From positions 372,001 through 436,000 of the forward strand of contig JAJSPD010000015.1 of assembly GCA_021307315.1 (NCBI GenBank): DNA of 64,000 nucleotides. Reading direction: 5' to 3'. Below, in pieces: positions 1 through 11,363 of this stretch. The stretch is from Bisporella sp. PMI_857 (lineage: Eukaryota > Ascomycota > Leotiomycetes > Helotiales > Helotiaceae). Below the pieces are notes generated by a model. The model saw nothing but the letters and a program-made list of their open reading frames with translations, had not been told where the DNA came from and did not search any database. A program made the position numbers and the translations under genes. The first letter of the stretch is position 1. Each line of letters starts with the position of its first letter.

Positions 1-846
1 ATCTTTGTTATACGAGACGTGTCACTTCTATCCACAATGAGGCATTTTACATCATACGCCAAATGCCACACAGCTCCCACTTTGAAGTCCTGTGCCAAGA
101 CATATCTCTAGAATAGCTTCAACAAATGCTGTACCAGCTGATCATCTAGTCACGATCCACCCTCCAATTAGAGAATGGGAAAAGCAATTATGCTTCAGCG
201 GTGAACGTCGTCCAGCACTTAGCACACACTGCAAATAGCAAATACTGGCACGGCATTGCAAAAGAGTCACACATAATATAATGACGTTAATGCCTGTCCG
301 TCACAATCGATAATAGGATGCTTACTTTTTAGTCGGAATGGAGTCTCATGGATGTATTTCTCAATCCACTGGAATCCATTGGGTTCAAGAACTGCCATAC
401 CATAACTGTAAAGCCGAAATAAACCTCTCCCGGCTGGTGTCTGATGTCGGGCATCAAGCCTTCATGGAAGGTATAGCAAAACCTCAAGCTGAAAAGCCAA
501 CGACATGGGCCATTCTTGTTCTTAGTAATGACTTGATTCCTTGGAAACCTTCCCGCCTTCGCTAGAACCCAGTGACTACGTTGTCACCAAAACGTTAATC
601 CCCCATCATACAAAGATTAAAGGAATGCTGTGTCCCTTTGCTGCCTACGTCACGTGGGTAGTACGTATGGTTGAATCATCAGGTGGATCCCTGTCGTCAA
701 TGAGGGGCAACTACCAAAACTTCATGTTTAAACCATAATCTGAATACCAAAACAGATCATAACAGTTACTTGTGCATGCCCAAGTTCTTTCTTGAAATAT
801 TTTACCGCCGTGCATATACTTCCGGGTCTCCCCACAAATCGCAATC
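1..846. other. Intergenic region, no gene seen
   Basis: Only short, unrelated open frames occur here and none has recognisable protein features. The last 100 bases are the probable promoter and 5' leader of the CCDC124-like gene. A CACGTG core lies near 652-657. Confidence 0.6.
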
Positions 847-1621
847 ATGGCAGGCAAGAAAGCTGCTGGAGAAAATTCTAAAAAGACAGCGGGGAATGCA
901 AGGAAAGCTGAATCTGCTGCACAGAAGGCTGCAGTTGAAAATGCGAAGAAAGCTGCTGCCGAAGACGAAGAATGGGGCAAAGGTGCAAAGTCAAACGCAA
1001 AGAAGTGGGCTCATCATTTCTCTCCCTAGTCATTTACTCCTATATACCTCTACCCGCCGCAGACTCAACCCACTGTGCTTCTACTGACAAGATGTCTATC
1101 ACAGAGAGGCAGAAGCAGCTAAAAAGGCGGAGCAGGCAAGGAAGAAGGCAGAGAAAGATGCCTTACTAGCTGAAGAAGAAAAGTCACTCAAGTCCGCCCC
1201 AAAGAGCTCCAAACAGGCAGTCAAGAAGACGAACAAAGGGCTCGGCCTGTCACAACTTGACAGCCTGGAAGGCGGTTCTGCATCTTCATTAAATGCAACC
1301 GGTATTGAAAACGCCCTGGATGCTCTGTCGTTGGCGACAGGTGTGGATTCGACAAAGATTGATAAGCATCCTGAGCGACGGTTCAAGGCAGCTTATACGG
1401 CATTCGAGGAGCGGCGTCTGAAGGAGATGGATGCGGATGGAAGCGGTCAGGGTCTCCGACAAAACCAGAAAAAGGATAAGATTCATAAGGAGTTTGACAA
1501 GAGTGAAGAGAATCCATTCAACCAAGTTCGAGCGGCGTATGATGCCACAAAGGAGGATATCAAGTTGCTGAAGGAGCAAGAGAAGAACAAGATTGAGCAA
1601 CGCTTGGGTGGAAAGGATTGA
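847..1621 (+). CDS. lso2: CCDC124/Lso2-like ribosome-associated coiled-coil protein
   Basis: Two exons, 847-1004 and 1105-1621, give 224 residues. The N-terminus is a lysine- and alanine-rich helix (MAGKKAAGENSKK) typical of CCDC124/Lso2. The C-terminal third carries the conserved block HPERRFKAAYTAFEERRL, followed by a lysine-rich helix and ENPFNQV, which is diagnostic of the CCDC124 family. Family members bind ribosomes near the A site and help ribosomes recover from dormancy after starvation; that role is taken from the family. The intron starts with a non-consensus GTGGGC but restores the frame in the middle of a charged coiled coil. The start is chosen because ATG at 847 opens the family-like basic N-terminus. 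The family call is strong; the exact splice site is less so. Confidence 0.85.
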
Positions 1622-2162
1622 GGTGACAACTGGGTTCATGAAGACAATCAACCACGTGGGGAAGTCCTGGTATTGATACCATGGCCTGGCTCAGATGTAC
1701 GCCATGGTCTATGAAGTCATTGTCAAGAGACGAGGAGTAACACAACACGTGTTGTGAGGAAGAATAGAGCATAGATCTGATGCTTAGTATCATGAATAGC
1801 TTTGTATTTCTCTTCAAACATATTTGAGAACTTACTGCTTGGATAGCTTCTCATGAGTTTTTTGTCTATAGAAAAGACTACCTCACCTCTACACAGCCAG
1901 AGACTCTAGAGGTTCCTCATACTTATTGTTTGTTCTCCTGTTCAAGCAAGCTTCAAGTGTTTCAAGAACTAACAGAATTATTTTGTCCTTCACAATACTT
2001 TTCTAAGACGTGATATGCACACAGCCTAAGATATCTAAGTGTGCCTTTATTAAACTAAGCCCTGCTCTATTCGAGGCGGTCTATCAATGCCAAGAAATTT
2101 CTGCCAGTATCTTCCCATCAACTTCATGCAACGCGACATTACACTCACAGCTCCACACAATC
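1622..2162. other. Intergenic region between co-directional genes
   Basis: It holds the presumed 3' end of the CCDC124-like gene and the promoter of the E2-like gene. I see no coding potential, repeat or RNA gene. Confidence 0.55.
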
Positions 2163-3386
2163 ATGGTCCCTAGTCCTCTAGCCTCCCTTTCCGCTGTTCG
2201 GAAGCAGAATCTACTTGTTGAGTTGTAAGCCTCAGGAGATATGAACGGTATGTGCCCAGAAGTGCTGACCTTTATAGTTCGAGTCTCAAGTATGCCTGCC
2301 CATATGGGGTGTTCGTGAGTCTCACTCCAGGAGATCCTTCTTTATGGTCAGGTGTTCTATTTATTAGAAAGGGTGAGTACATAGTCGTATCTAAAGTGCA
2401 TATTCTGATCCTGGTTTGAATTTGTAGGACCTTATGCACCATCAATTCTCCGGTTCCAAATATCATTTCCTCCAAGTTATCCTTCTCTTCCGCCATTGGT
2501 GAGTGCAATTTGGTTCTTGCTTTCTAGATACAGCAACAACTTCATTGTAAATCGTGTTCAACCATGTCGATTTATTAGCAGAATTGCTGATTGAAGAACT
2601 TTCCAGGTGACATTCAGTACCGATATGTTCCATCCACTGATTACTCCACTGACGACGTACATGTATACAACGGACATTCAAGATGGAGGAACAGTCTCGG
2701 CGACGGATGAAGAACGATTACCTCCTGGTGGCTTCTCGTTACGAAATGGATTTCCTGATTGGTTTGGACGTACTAAGGCAAGGGGACTACAATCAAAAAG
2801 TTTACATCTGACACCAACCTCTACCCCAATGGCAGTGAAGAATAGTCCAGGAACAACGGGAAGCTCTGCTAGTGGTGTTACGGGAAATCAATCAAAAATT
2901 ACAATATATGAGGTCCTTAGATATATCAGGGGTGCATTTGACGAGGAAGAGATACTTGATCAGATACCGTTGGAAGCTGCAGGGAACCCAGGGGCATGGC
3001 ATGCATGGCGATCACACCGAATCAAATCCGGCATATTACTACCAGATTTTCGCGAAAACTCTAACCTTAACGATGGTCTGATTGATGATGGCAATGACAC
3101 TGGCAGTAACTCAAGTATACCGGAGGGGTATCAGGTATTGGCTGGTGGCACAAGTGCCCCGTTTACTGCTCGAAGACCTGGAGAATGGAATTGGGAAGGA
3201 GTCTGGGAAGTAAGGGTGAAGAAAGGCATAGATGCTAGCATGAGCGACGCGGCATTATTTGGTAAAGAGTCTGGCGACGACTTAATTCGATTCTTAAAGC
3301 TAGACGGTGAAGAGCTCAATGTCCTAAAAGAAAGGATTAGTACATTTATGGAGACTTCGGAACTACAGAGAAAAGAGCTTGTCTGA
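2163..3386 (+). CDS. Non-catalytic E2-fold (AKTIP/FTS-like, UEV-type) protein
   Basis: Four exons, 2163-2224, 2278-2372, 2428-2498 and 2607-3386, encode 335 residues; every join keeps the frame. The first half is a ubiquitin-conjugating (UBC) fold: LWSGVLFIRKGPYA corresponds to the central strands, RFQISFPPSYPSLPP to the conserved proline region, and VTFSTDMFHPL to the motif that precedes the active site in E2s. No catalytic HPN...C site follows. The layout matches AKTIP/FTS, a UEV protein that works in dynein-Hook vesicle transport and lacks the active cysteine. A long loop of about 65 residues is inserted before the helix containing YEVLRYIRGAFDEEE, and a tail of about 150 residues follows. 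A role as a ubiquitin-binding or transport adaptor rather than an enzyme is inference. Confidence 0.8.
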
Positions 3387-3654
3387 ATGAGCATGATCCC
3401 TTCGCATTCGGGAGTAACATTGTTCCTTCTGAATCTACAGTGGAAGCATTTAATTGAATTCGAAGAACTGGTACCTGCCTGTTTGAGTCCAGCTTTTCGC
3501 GGCACCGAAAACGTCAACATACTGCTATTATGTCGCTCTTTCCGCCCTGCTGTTTCTATACTACGAGCGATGTTTCGACTTGTGCGTGGATCTTGGGTAT
3601 ACAACCTCCGCATCACCAACGTATTGGCACTTCAACATACCTCGAAATTTGGCT

Positions 3655-4334
3655 ATGAGTACTTCTAACTCCACAGTGGGTGCACTTATTCTTGTACCAA
3701 TTTTCATCGCGGCCTCAGCTGCAATTATCGCCTTGAACTCAGTAGTAGGTTTATGCCATTTATTCATCTATCTGTGCCAAACCTCCCATTCAGGACAAAA
3801 TGGTATCCGGGTGTAAATAGCTTCCGTGTTGTCGAGAGAAATACTGTGGCTTTTTTGCAATCCATTTACTGACTGAACAAGGGATTTTTCAAAGCACTCA
3901 CCTATTTCTTTCACAGGACTTGGGTTAGATTCAAATTCAAGAAATCCAGCTTTGTCACAGTGACAGGACGGAACTTTCGTAAATCAAGCCTCAGTTCTTC
4001 TGGTAGCTGGCTTGAAATCAGGAGTAACGACGAACGAGAGCATATTTCTTCCTTTATTGGCCAAACAACAGAGGGGGCTCGGCGCGACTCCTTGGCTTTA
4101 GTTCATAATCTGCCTGACCATCTAGCACAATGGAATCCAGATCGTTACTCCCGCCTCACATGGAGCTTTTCGAAAGCCAGTCCAACAAGCCCCAACCACT
4201 TCGCATCATTAAACGTAGCCAGACCATCACGGGCGGTTCTTGCCCGACAGAAATATATGGAAGAGGGACATCTGGAGTCTTTGACGAGAGTTTCAACGTC
4301 GGGAGCCCTCCATTCGGAGCGGATCGTCCATTAA
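3655..4334 (+). CDS. Tentative small single-pass membrane protein
   Basis: Possible exons are 3655-3812 and 3917-4334. The first encodes a short N-terminus and a hydrophobic stretch (VGALILVPIFIAASAAIIAL) that looks like a transmembrane helix. The second begins with a basic segment (TWVRFKFKK), as expected just inside the membrane, and continues as a serine- and arginine-rich tail. The join uses a GTAAAT donor and a pyrimidine-rich TTTCACAG acceptor. The last 205 bases overlap, in another frame, the start of the next gene at 4130. Either the two genes overlap, or one of the two starts is wrong, or this tail is not coding. I do not recognise a family. Confidence 0.3.
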
Positions 4335-6101
4335 CCGTCCATAAGTTGCGTAAAAAGAGACCAAGCATATTATATGGAAGCTTCGACGATGTCCAAGGAT
4401 TGTCCTCAGCCAATGCTCTCAGCCACCATTCCCAAACCCCGACCAGTGAGGATGACTTAGATCTAACTCCCAAAGCATCAAAACCTGTACCTAGAACACT
4501 TAGCGCGGGGGCTTTCCTCCGTTCAGAACTCCATCGCGGTGGCTCCGACATAGACAATCCCTTCTTATATCAAGATGTTCCAGAAAGACGGCCTGTCAAA
4601 TCCAAAAATTTCATATTGAAGGCTATTGGAGGCCGTGGCAGCGCTCGCGTGAAGAACTCTTCACGCTGTGCGACTGGAAGCGCGGGCCGCAGAGTTTCCG
4701 GCCATTCGGTCACTTCCACATGCTTTTATGAGGACAGCACATCAGAGACTCGAACGCAACCTGCCCATGTGCTGTGTCCAGAAATCGAGATCACCCCTGA
4801 GGTCCCAAGCGTTGAAAGCGCTTGTTGTATTCTATGGGTCGCTGTTTCCATCACTGGTAAATTGCGGAGGGCAGACGGAAAAGAAACGAACGAGCCAGTC
4901 TCAAGTTTCCGTAAGTTTCTTCTGTTCGCCTTACACTGCAAGGTGCAGGCTTAGGTTTATATAAATTTGCAAATACTCAACATAAAATGTAGACTCTAAT
5001 TGATCGGCGTTTTATCACTGTCATTTTTATTTTCTCGAAAGCTGATGTATCCAGAAACCAATCACGGAATTTTGCATTCGATGCATATTGAACTATTTCC
5101 CGGACGAGATTGCTCAATTCCTGAAATCATTGGGAACCTGCATGAGCTCAAAATTGTCGGTGTTGGTCAAACTATACTAGTTCTGGTAGGTCGAAAGAAT
5201 TTACTCCTCAATATTAACACCCAATCTAAAGCCTTTCGGCACTGTCTGATCTCTAAATTAGGTCAAAGTACGTCTTGGGAATATGAACATTCCAACTCCA
5301 ACTGGCTCAGATGGCCTAATCGCCGACCTTGAGAGCCAGCTCGGAGATGCAGAGACGCCTTATATCAATGTCCGAATCACATATAGGCATTGTGGATTTA
5401 GCAATACCATTATGCAGACCGATGCTACTGGCACGATTAAGCGGCGAAAACCACAATCCGTGTGGTCAGCTGCAGATCCTCGAATACTGAAAGGTCCAGC
5501 GAACCCAGTCATCACCCTCATTGAATCACATTTTCCTGTTGACCAAGCCAGGCATGCAATTCATAAATTGGCTGACGACAGGATTCATATCCCGGCTGCA
5601 AAAAGACAGCGTGCCAGCCAGCGAGAGGCCATATACTCAAGTGTGAACACAGCCAAAGCTATTCAGGCAACACCACTGGCTGTTAATAATATTCCTAGTA
5701 TAGGAGAGACCCGTCAAGGCAGTCATAACTTGGGGGGGTGGCCAGGAACTCCATCCTTTGTGGGCAACACTCGAATTTCGGGCCCTGAAATAGATCCAGC
5801 ACGAAAGATATGGACTGAGATGCGCCGAAACAGCCAGGGTCGTCACCACCGCGCCACTCTTGGGCTTAGCACCTTTCAGCCATTAGATACCAATATCGAT
5901 GGTTTTGATAATATTTCTGAGTGGATCAAACATGCGCGGCTGTCGCCGGAGCGCGAACGAGAGCGCATTCGAGAGATAGCCTTGAAGAACAAAAGGAGTG
6001 TTGGACAAGACACGCTCAGAAGTATGGCACCAAGCCTGAAGAAAGGCAGTACTGGAACTTTGGGCTTCGGCGGAGCATGGGGATGGACTGGATGGTGGTG
6101 A
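4130..6101 (+). CDS. Conserved ascomycete hypothetical protein with beta-rich core
   Basis: The model has exons 4130-4910, 5055-5185 and 5262-6101, giving 583 residues. The first 220 residues are low-complexity and serine/proline/arginine-rich. A core begins near residue 225 (CCILWVAVSITGKLRR) and continues across both introns (VELF-like IELFPGRDCSIPEIIGN, then VGQTILVL joined to VKVRLG). Alternating hydrophobic strands suggest an immunoglobulin-like or beta-sandwich domain. The last 240 residues are polar and end in glycine/tryptophan-rich GGAWGWTGWW. The second splice junction rebuilds a smooth strand, which supports the model; the first acceptor (after 5054) is less certain because the nearer AG at 4992 leads to a stop. 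Function is unknown. Confidence 0.65.
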
Positions 6102-6565
6102 TTGAATGCTGTATTATTCCTTCTTTACAAAGTTCTAAAATACGGATCGCGAGTATTGATCATTCGACTAGAGATAGGGCTCCTTTATGATTGCATGAAT
6201 GAGGCATAAGACTCAATCGTTTCCTTCTTCAATTTCGGCCCGAGTTTCCACGTGCTTCCAATACCAGATCTCAAGGTTGACCATGCGGCCAAGCCCGCTT
6301 TTGACCTTCTTGAAACAACTTCAAATACATGGTGAAGGCCAATCATATCCCATTGCTAGACCATGTCCCTGTGCTCCCCGCAATTTCACCAGGGGGTCTT
6401 CATGCTTTTGTTTCTCTACTCCGTAATTTGGCTGCATTGCAACCTTTCCAAGGACCCATACACAAGTACTGAACAACTTCTCAGGATGTTCCCCTTGCTC
6501 TTTTTTAGCCGTCGTCGGGCACATCTTTCATTTCTTCTGTCTGCTGCACGTCGAGATAGGACAAG
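6102..6565. other. Intergenic region upstream of phytase gene
   Basis: Presumed promoter and leader of the secreted phytase gene. No coding or repeat feature is seen. Confidence 0.5.
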
Positions 6566-8833
6566 ATGAGGTGGACTCTATTTCCAATCGCCGTTCTTGT
6601 TTGCTCAATAGTAGCCTCCTCATCAAGGAATTCAGTCAAGCGTGCTGCACCTCCTGCGTCGTTACCCATTCTCGCATCCACAACCACCGTTGAATCAGAC
6701 AAGGTCTTCTTCTACTATGCCTCTCAGCCTCAATTGATCGGCAACGATGGCTCGGCGGACAAAGGTGGCTTCCACGTTTATGATATCAACAGCGCCGGGA
6801 ATGGAACCTCTTTGCCTGAAGCATATGCAACGGTTACGGGGCGCACCAAGGTGGTTTCTGCGGTTTATGATGTGAATGGGGCGGATCACCTGGTTACCTT
6901 CTCTACCCCAGAGCATACGCTCCGTTTCTATGATCTGGCAACGAGGGAGGAGGTTGCGAGTAAGTTCATTCTTGCGGAGTTCTCGGCGCTGTGTGGTTGG
7001 CAAAGTCCGGCGACGGGTGAGCAGTATATCTACCTTTTTGGCAAGAAGCAGGTGAAGATGTACCTTTTGCAAACGAACGAGAATGGTTTTGAACCAGTGG
7101 AGGTAGGCCACCTGAGTAGAATGTGGTAATAAAGTTGCTCATATCTTTAGGTCGTATCGTTTGTGGTGCCGATTGAGGCGGAAACTTGTGCTATTCCCGT
7201 TGGCCATTCTGAAGTGTTGTTTGGTGGCAACGACAAGAAACTGTACACTTTTCCTGCTTCAGATGTCTCAACCACGCCTGCTGTCATGGTTTCTGCCACG
7301 ACAGAAGAGGAAATTGTCGGTGCAGCTGTTTATCACCTCGCAGGGGATGGTTTCCTTTACCTGGTCGCTTTTGAAGAGTCAATCTCGGTCTATTCCAGCA
7401 ACCTCACGGAGATAGGAACTATTACCATTGAGGGAGAAGGCTTTGAGCTTAGCGATATTGCCATTTTCCAGAATAGTATAGGTGGTGCACCATCTGGCTC
7501 CATCGGCTACGCTTTTGAATCCGACGACTTGGGAAAGGCGTTCGGCGTCAGCTCCTTGGATCAAGTGTTCACGATTCTAAACATTAATCAGAATATCGAG
7601 TGGTCACCTCGAACCAACGCTACAGAGGTCGGACTTCCAACATGCCCAACGGTCAATAATTGCGGCGTTGGTGGTATATGTAGTTCACAAACGAGCTGTG
7701 CATGCTATAGCGGATTCACAGGCGCTGATTGCTCTCAAATCACCTGTCTAAATGATTGTTCCGGAAACGGGCTGTGCAGAGGTGCCAATAACTGTGAATG
7801 TAATGCACCATTTACAGGTGATGACTGCAGCGTCTTCTCCGTTACCGCTGTCTACGAGACAGACGCTTCTGGAGCAGATGGCGATGATCCCGCCATCTGG
7901 CTCGCTGCTGATCCTACCGTATCTCGCATCATCACAACTACAAAGAGTGAGGACAATCCTGGACTCACTCTCTTCGATCTTGAAGGCAACAAATTACAGT
8001 CCATTTCTGCATCTGAGCCAAACAACGTAGACATTATCTACTCCTTCCCGCTGTCTCCAAATAAGACCACAGATCTGGCATACGCCGGCTGCAGAGGCGA
8101 TAATACGCTCTGTCTCTTCGCCATCTCTGCAAACGGGACCCTGTCGAACATCCCTGGTGGTTCGCAGCCCCTACCAGAAGACTTCGAGGTCTATGGCTCC
8201 TGCGTCTACCACCGTGCGCGCGACTCGCGTTTCTTTCTTTTCGCCAATTCAAAGGAAGCAGTCTACTTGCAATACGAACTCACTTCCTCCAACGGATCAC
8301 TCTCCACCACGCTCGTTCGAACCCTGATGATCGGGACTGGCACGCAGCCGGAAGGATGCGTGGTCGATGATGCGAACGAGGTGATTTTCATTGGCGAGGA
8401 AAGCTTTGGCTTATGGAAATACTCTGCCAATCCTGAAGATGCCGCTGGTAATGAGACGCTTGTAGACTCCGTGGATAAGGCTGCCGGAGGAAAGATGGAT
8501 GCTGATGTTGAAGGCATGGCGCTTGTTACTGGTGCTACAAGTGGCGAAGGATATCTGATTGTGAGCATGCAAGGCGTGAGCGCGTATAATGTGTATGAGC
8601 GTGCGGCTCCACATGCGTTCGTCAAGCGATTCAGCATTGCGGATAATGTTGAGGCTGGCGTGGATCATGTCACAAACACGGATGGCGTTGCGGCTGTAGG
8701 GAACAATCTTGGGGGCGCCTTTTCGGGCGGCTTGATCGTGGTGCATGATGATGCGAATGAACGGCCAGATGGAACTACGGATGCTGCGGCGAGCTTTAAG
8801 CTGGTGAGCTTGGGAGATGTCATAAATGTCTAA
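6566..8833 (+). CDS. Secreted beta-propeller phytase with two EGF-like modules
   Basis: Exons 6566-7102 and 7151-8833 encode 739 residues. A signal peptide (MRWTLFPIAVLVCSIVASSS) predicts secretion. Residues about 30-340 have repeated beta-strand character and resemble a degenerate propeller. Two six-cysteine EGF-like modules follow at about 343-375 and 378-408 (GFTGADCS, FTGDDCS endings). The remainder matches beta-propeller phytase (PF02333): GDDPAIW at about 422-428, EPNNVDI, TQPEGCVVDD, GEESFGLWKY and DADVEGMAL, which are calcium- and phosphate-site motifs of that family. The predicted role is calcium-dependent release of phosphate from phytate outside the cell. The EGF pair between two propeller-like halves is not part of the classical bacterial enzyme. 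Several NxS/T sites fit a glycoprotein. Confidence 0.88.
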
Positions 8834-9688
8834 GTCCGTGGAAATATGGCAAATGTTAGATTAGACGAGAATATGCACAGATTTTGCAATATAACACCTT
8901 GCTGCGATACTCATGGCCACACCCGCTTCAGACACAATAGCCTGAAAATGCAAGCCAATAACTCGAGTTTCCAGCAAACGGGCTGCTGGAATCACAAACC
9001 ATCAAGAAATTCCAGGGATGCTCCGACATTGATGTCGTTTAGGTGTGGCTTGTCAAAAGCATAAGTGTGTTGCATCGTACGCAGAGAAATGTTGACTTGA
9101 GACAAAATTTAATGTTGCTATATCCCGCTCAAGCACGAGAACATAGGGTGGCATTAACAAGAGGTTTAGCAAGCTCAAGCTAAGGGCAGGTAAAAGATAT
9201 GTTGGCTTTAGAAATAAATATATGCCAGTCGCCTTAGCATAGTGGCCACAAGCCAAGCTATAAAACACACATCACTACGTCAAGAAAAATAAGCCTTCCC
9301 CGTCTAAAAACTCCAGATATGTACACTGTAGCAAAACTCCCTGGCTATGCAAAAGGGATGCCATCATACAGAAGCCATGCTTGTTTTATCAACGGAAATC
9401 CCTTGTAGATAATACGGACCAGGTCCATCCTCCAAACCATGTCCAAATACAGGTGATCATCTTGAAAGCAATTACCCATTGTCGTGGCCAAAACTTTGGC
9501 ATGTGAGCGAATAGGACGACGCATTGTGCATAGAAAATGACTTACAAGTTAGCGTTATACCTCTATCGTAATAGCTTTATCCCTCTAGCGTAATAATGAC
9601 TCCTTTTATCGTAAACTCATACCATGTCGTCTTTATATTATCTGGCCAATTAAGCGCTGCCAAGAAGCAATCTCTTGATGCCGAAAGA
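8834..9688. other. Intergenic region between convergent genes
   Basis: The phytase gene and the DUF6590 gene converge here. AT-rich sequence, presumably the two 3' ends, with no coding signal. Confidence 0.55.
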
Positions 9689-11363
9689 TCAAATCATGGT
9701 CCTACTGACGACGTGCTTACGTCCTCTTGAATGCTTAGAGTGAGAGACCCTACTCGATTCAAGCCCTATTTTGTCTTTGCTATCATATCCATCATCGTTG
9801 TCCAATGCCTCGCTATGTTGCGTATTTGCTATAGTACCATCAGGAAAGGACAAGTTGTTTCCAGCATATCCATTCTGGGCAAGTTGAGATCCTGAACTAG
9901 CAGTATAGTAATTGTTTGCGGACGAGGCCTGTGGGTAGCCTTGGGTACTAGGAAAGTAAGTATTTCCAGTGAATGCGTTCCCAGCATATTGGGATCCTGG
10001 ATTAGCAGGATAGTAATTGCTTGCGGGCGAGGCTTGTGGGTAGCCTTGGGCATCAGTAAAGTAAATGTTACCAGTCGATGCACTGCTAGCATATTGGGAA
10101 CCTGGATTAGCAGGAAAGAAAGTGTTTCCGATGTATGGGCCTGAGGTCGATTGTTGGGTTTGGCTACCATAATGCTGCAGATACACTGGGTCAGGAAAAC
10201 CTAGCGTTGTGGTTGCTCCATGACCTGCTTCCGACAACTGCCCAGGCGTCATTGTAGGCATAGTGCCTTGAGAAAAGACACCACTCATTTCATTACTGCC
10301 GGTAATAGATTCCGCAAAATACTTAATCAGACTCGGTAAATCGTTCTGATGGATTCTACCAACTTTACAGACTTTCACATTGTGCTCCACTGTATAAATC
10401 TTACCAAAGTTGATGCGAGACATTGGATCGATCTTTTCTTGAGGATTCTCAACCACGATTGAAAACTCTTTCTTGTCCAATCTCTCTCCTTCTCGCAAAG
10501 TCGCACGCTTCTTGGTTGATGGAAATACAGCGGCATGGTCGATTGGGTGGATTCCATGTTTCATTGTCCCTTGCCCACCATATGTGTTCAGCGCAACGCA
10601 GATTGAGTGACCGGGTTTTTCTTTAACGACAATGAAGTGCCGTACTTTATGGAAGACTTGGCCCGCCTTTGTTGGAAAAGTATAAGATGTTGACTCTATG
10701 TGTTCATCTTCAGTACCTGTACCGGCCGGCTCGAACCACATGCATTTGAACACTCGTCCAACCTTGAAGAATCGTCTGCCATCCTTAATAATGACAAAGT
10801 CTAGCTCTGTTAGCAAGACAATACATAACAGCAATCAGTACTGCCTTACGCTTGGAAAAGTCAGCGCTCAGCCTCTTAGAATCAAACGAGACTGCGGCGC
10901 TAGAATCCGACTCATCATTAATACTTAGGCTGCCAAGTAATCGCGCGGGGTCAGCATTTGGCGTTTCGTAGGCGTCAGCTACATGGTAGCTAGAATGTCG
11001 CGGAGTGAATGTACCATGCTCATTAGATTGGTGCACACTAAACGGACTAGCCTGGTAATCAGTCGTCGATGATGTCCCGCCGTCACCGTCCTCGCTCTGT
11101 ATGAAACTGCCGGTATTGTATGTTTGGTAATCTCGCGCCAATATATCCTGCACTACCTCATTTCCATCATCAAAAGGCACCGGGGTGTTTGTATCTGGAT
11201 CCCAGTATTCTGACAATTTATGACCTTCAGCGTTTATTCGACTCCTGATGTGTTTCTTCTGCTGCTCATTCCATGTCCAGCTTGACCATGTGCTTTCAAC
11301 ATCGTAGCCCTTCGCTCTTTGTTGACGGTGCGATGCGGCAGGCTTATGCCCGTACTTACGCAT
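9689..11363 (-). CDS. DUF6590-domain protein with tandem-repeat tail
   Basis: Two exons on the minus strand, 11363-10850 and 10806-9689, give 543 residues. The N-terminus has a short W-rich block (STWSSWTWNEQQKKHIRSR) seen at the start of many DUF6590 proteins. The DUF6590 domain runs from about residue 172 (DFVIIKDGRRFFKVGRVFK) to about 340 and includes VRHFIVVKEKPGHSICV and RINFGKIYTVEHNVKVCKVG. The C-terminal 200 residues are low-complexity, with two near-perfect 35-residue units plus a partial one (QGYPQAS, PGSQYA). The last residues are basic (HSRGRKH). DUF6590 proteins are numerous in filamentous ascomycetes and have no known function. The ATG at 11363 is the first in frame, but an upstream exon cannot be excluded. 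Confidence 0.8.
9921..10130 (-). repeat. 105-bp tandem repeat inside the DUF6590 gene
   Basis: Two adjacent units of about 105 bases (about 9921-10025 and 10026-10130), with a partial third, each encode about 35 residues containing YFxxxQGYPQAS, NYY and PGSQYA. On the plus strand both share GTGGGTAGCCTTGGG and AGCATATTGGGA. The repeat keeps the reading frame, so copy-number change would lengthen or shorten the disordered tail. Confidence 0.8.

Noticed and set aside
711..980. Alanine/serine-rich open frame on the minus strand
   Set aside because: It is the antisense shadow of the Lys/Ala-rich CCDC124-like exon.
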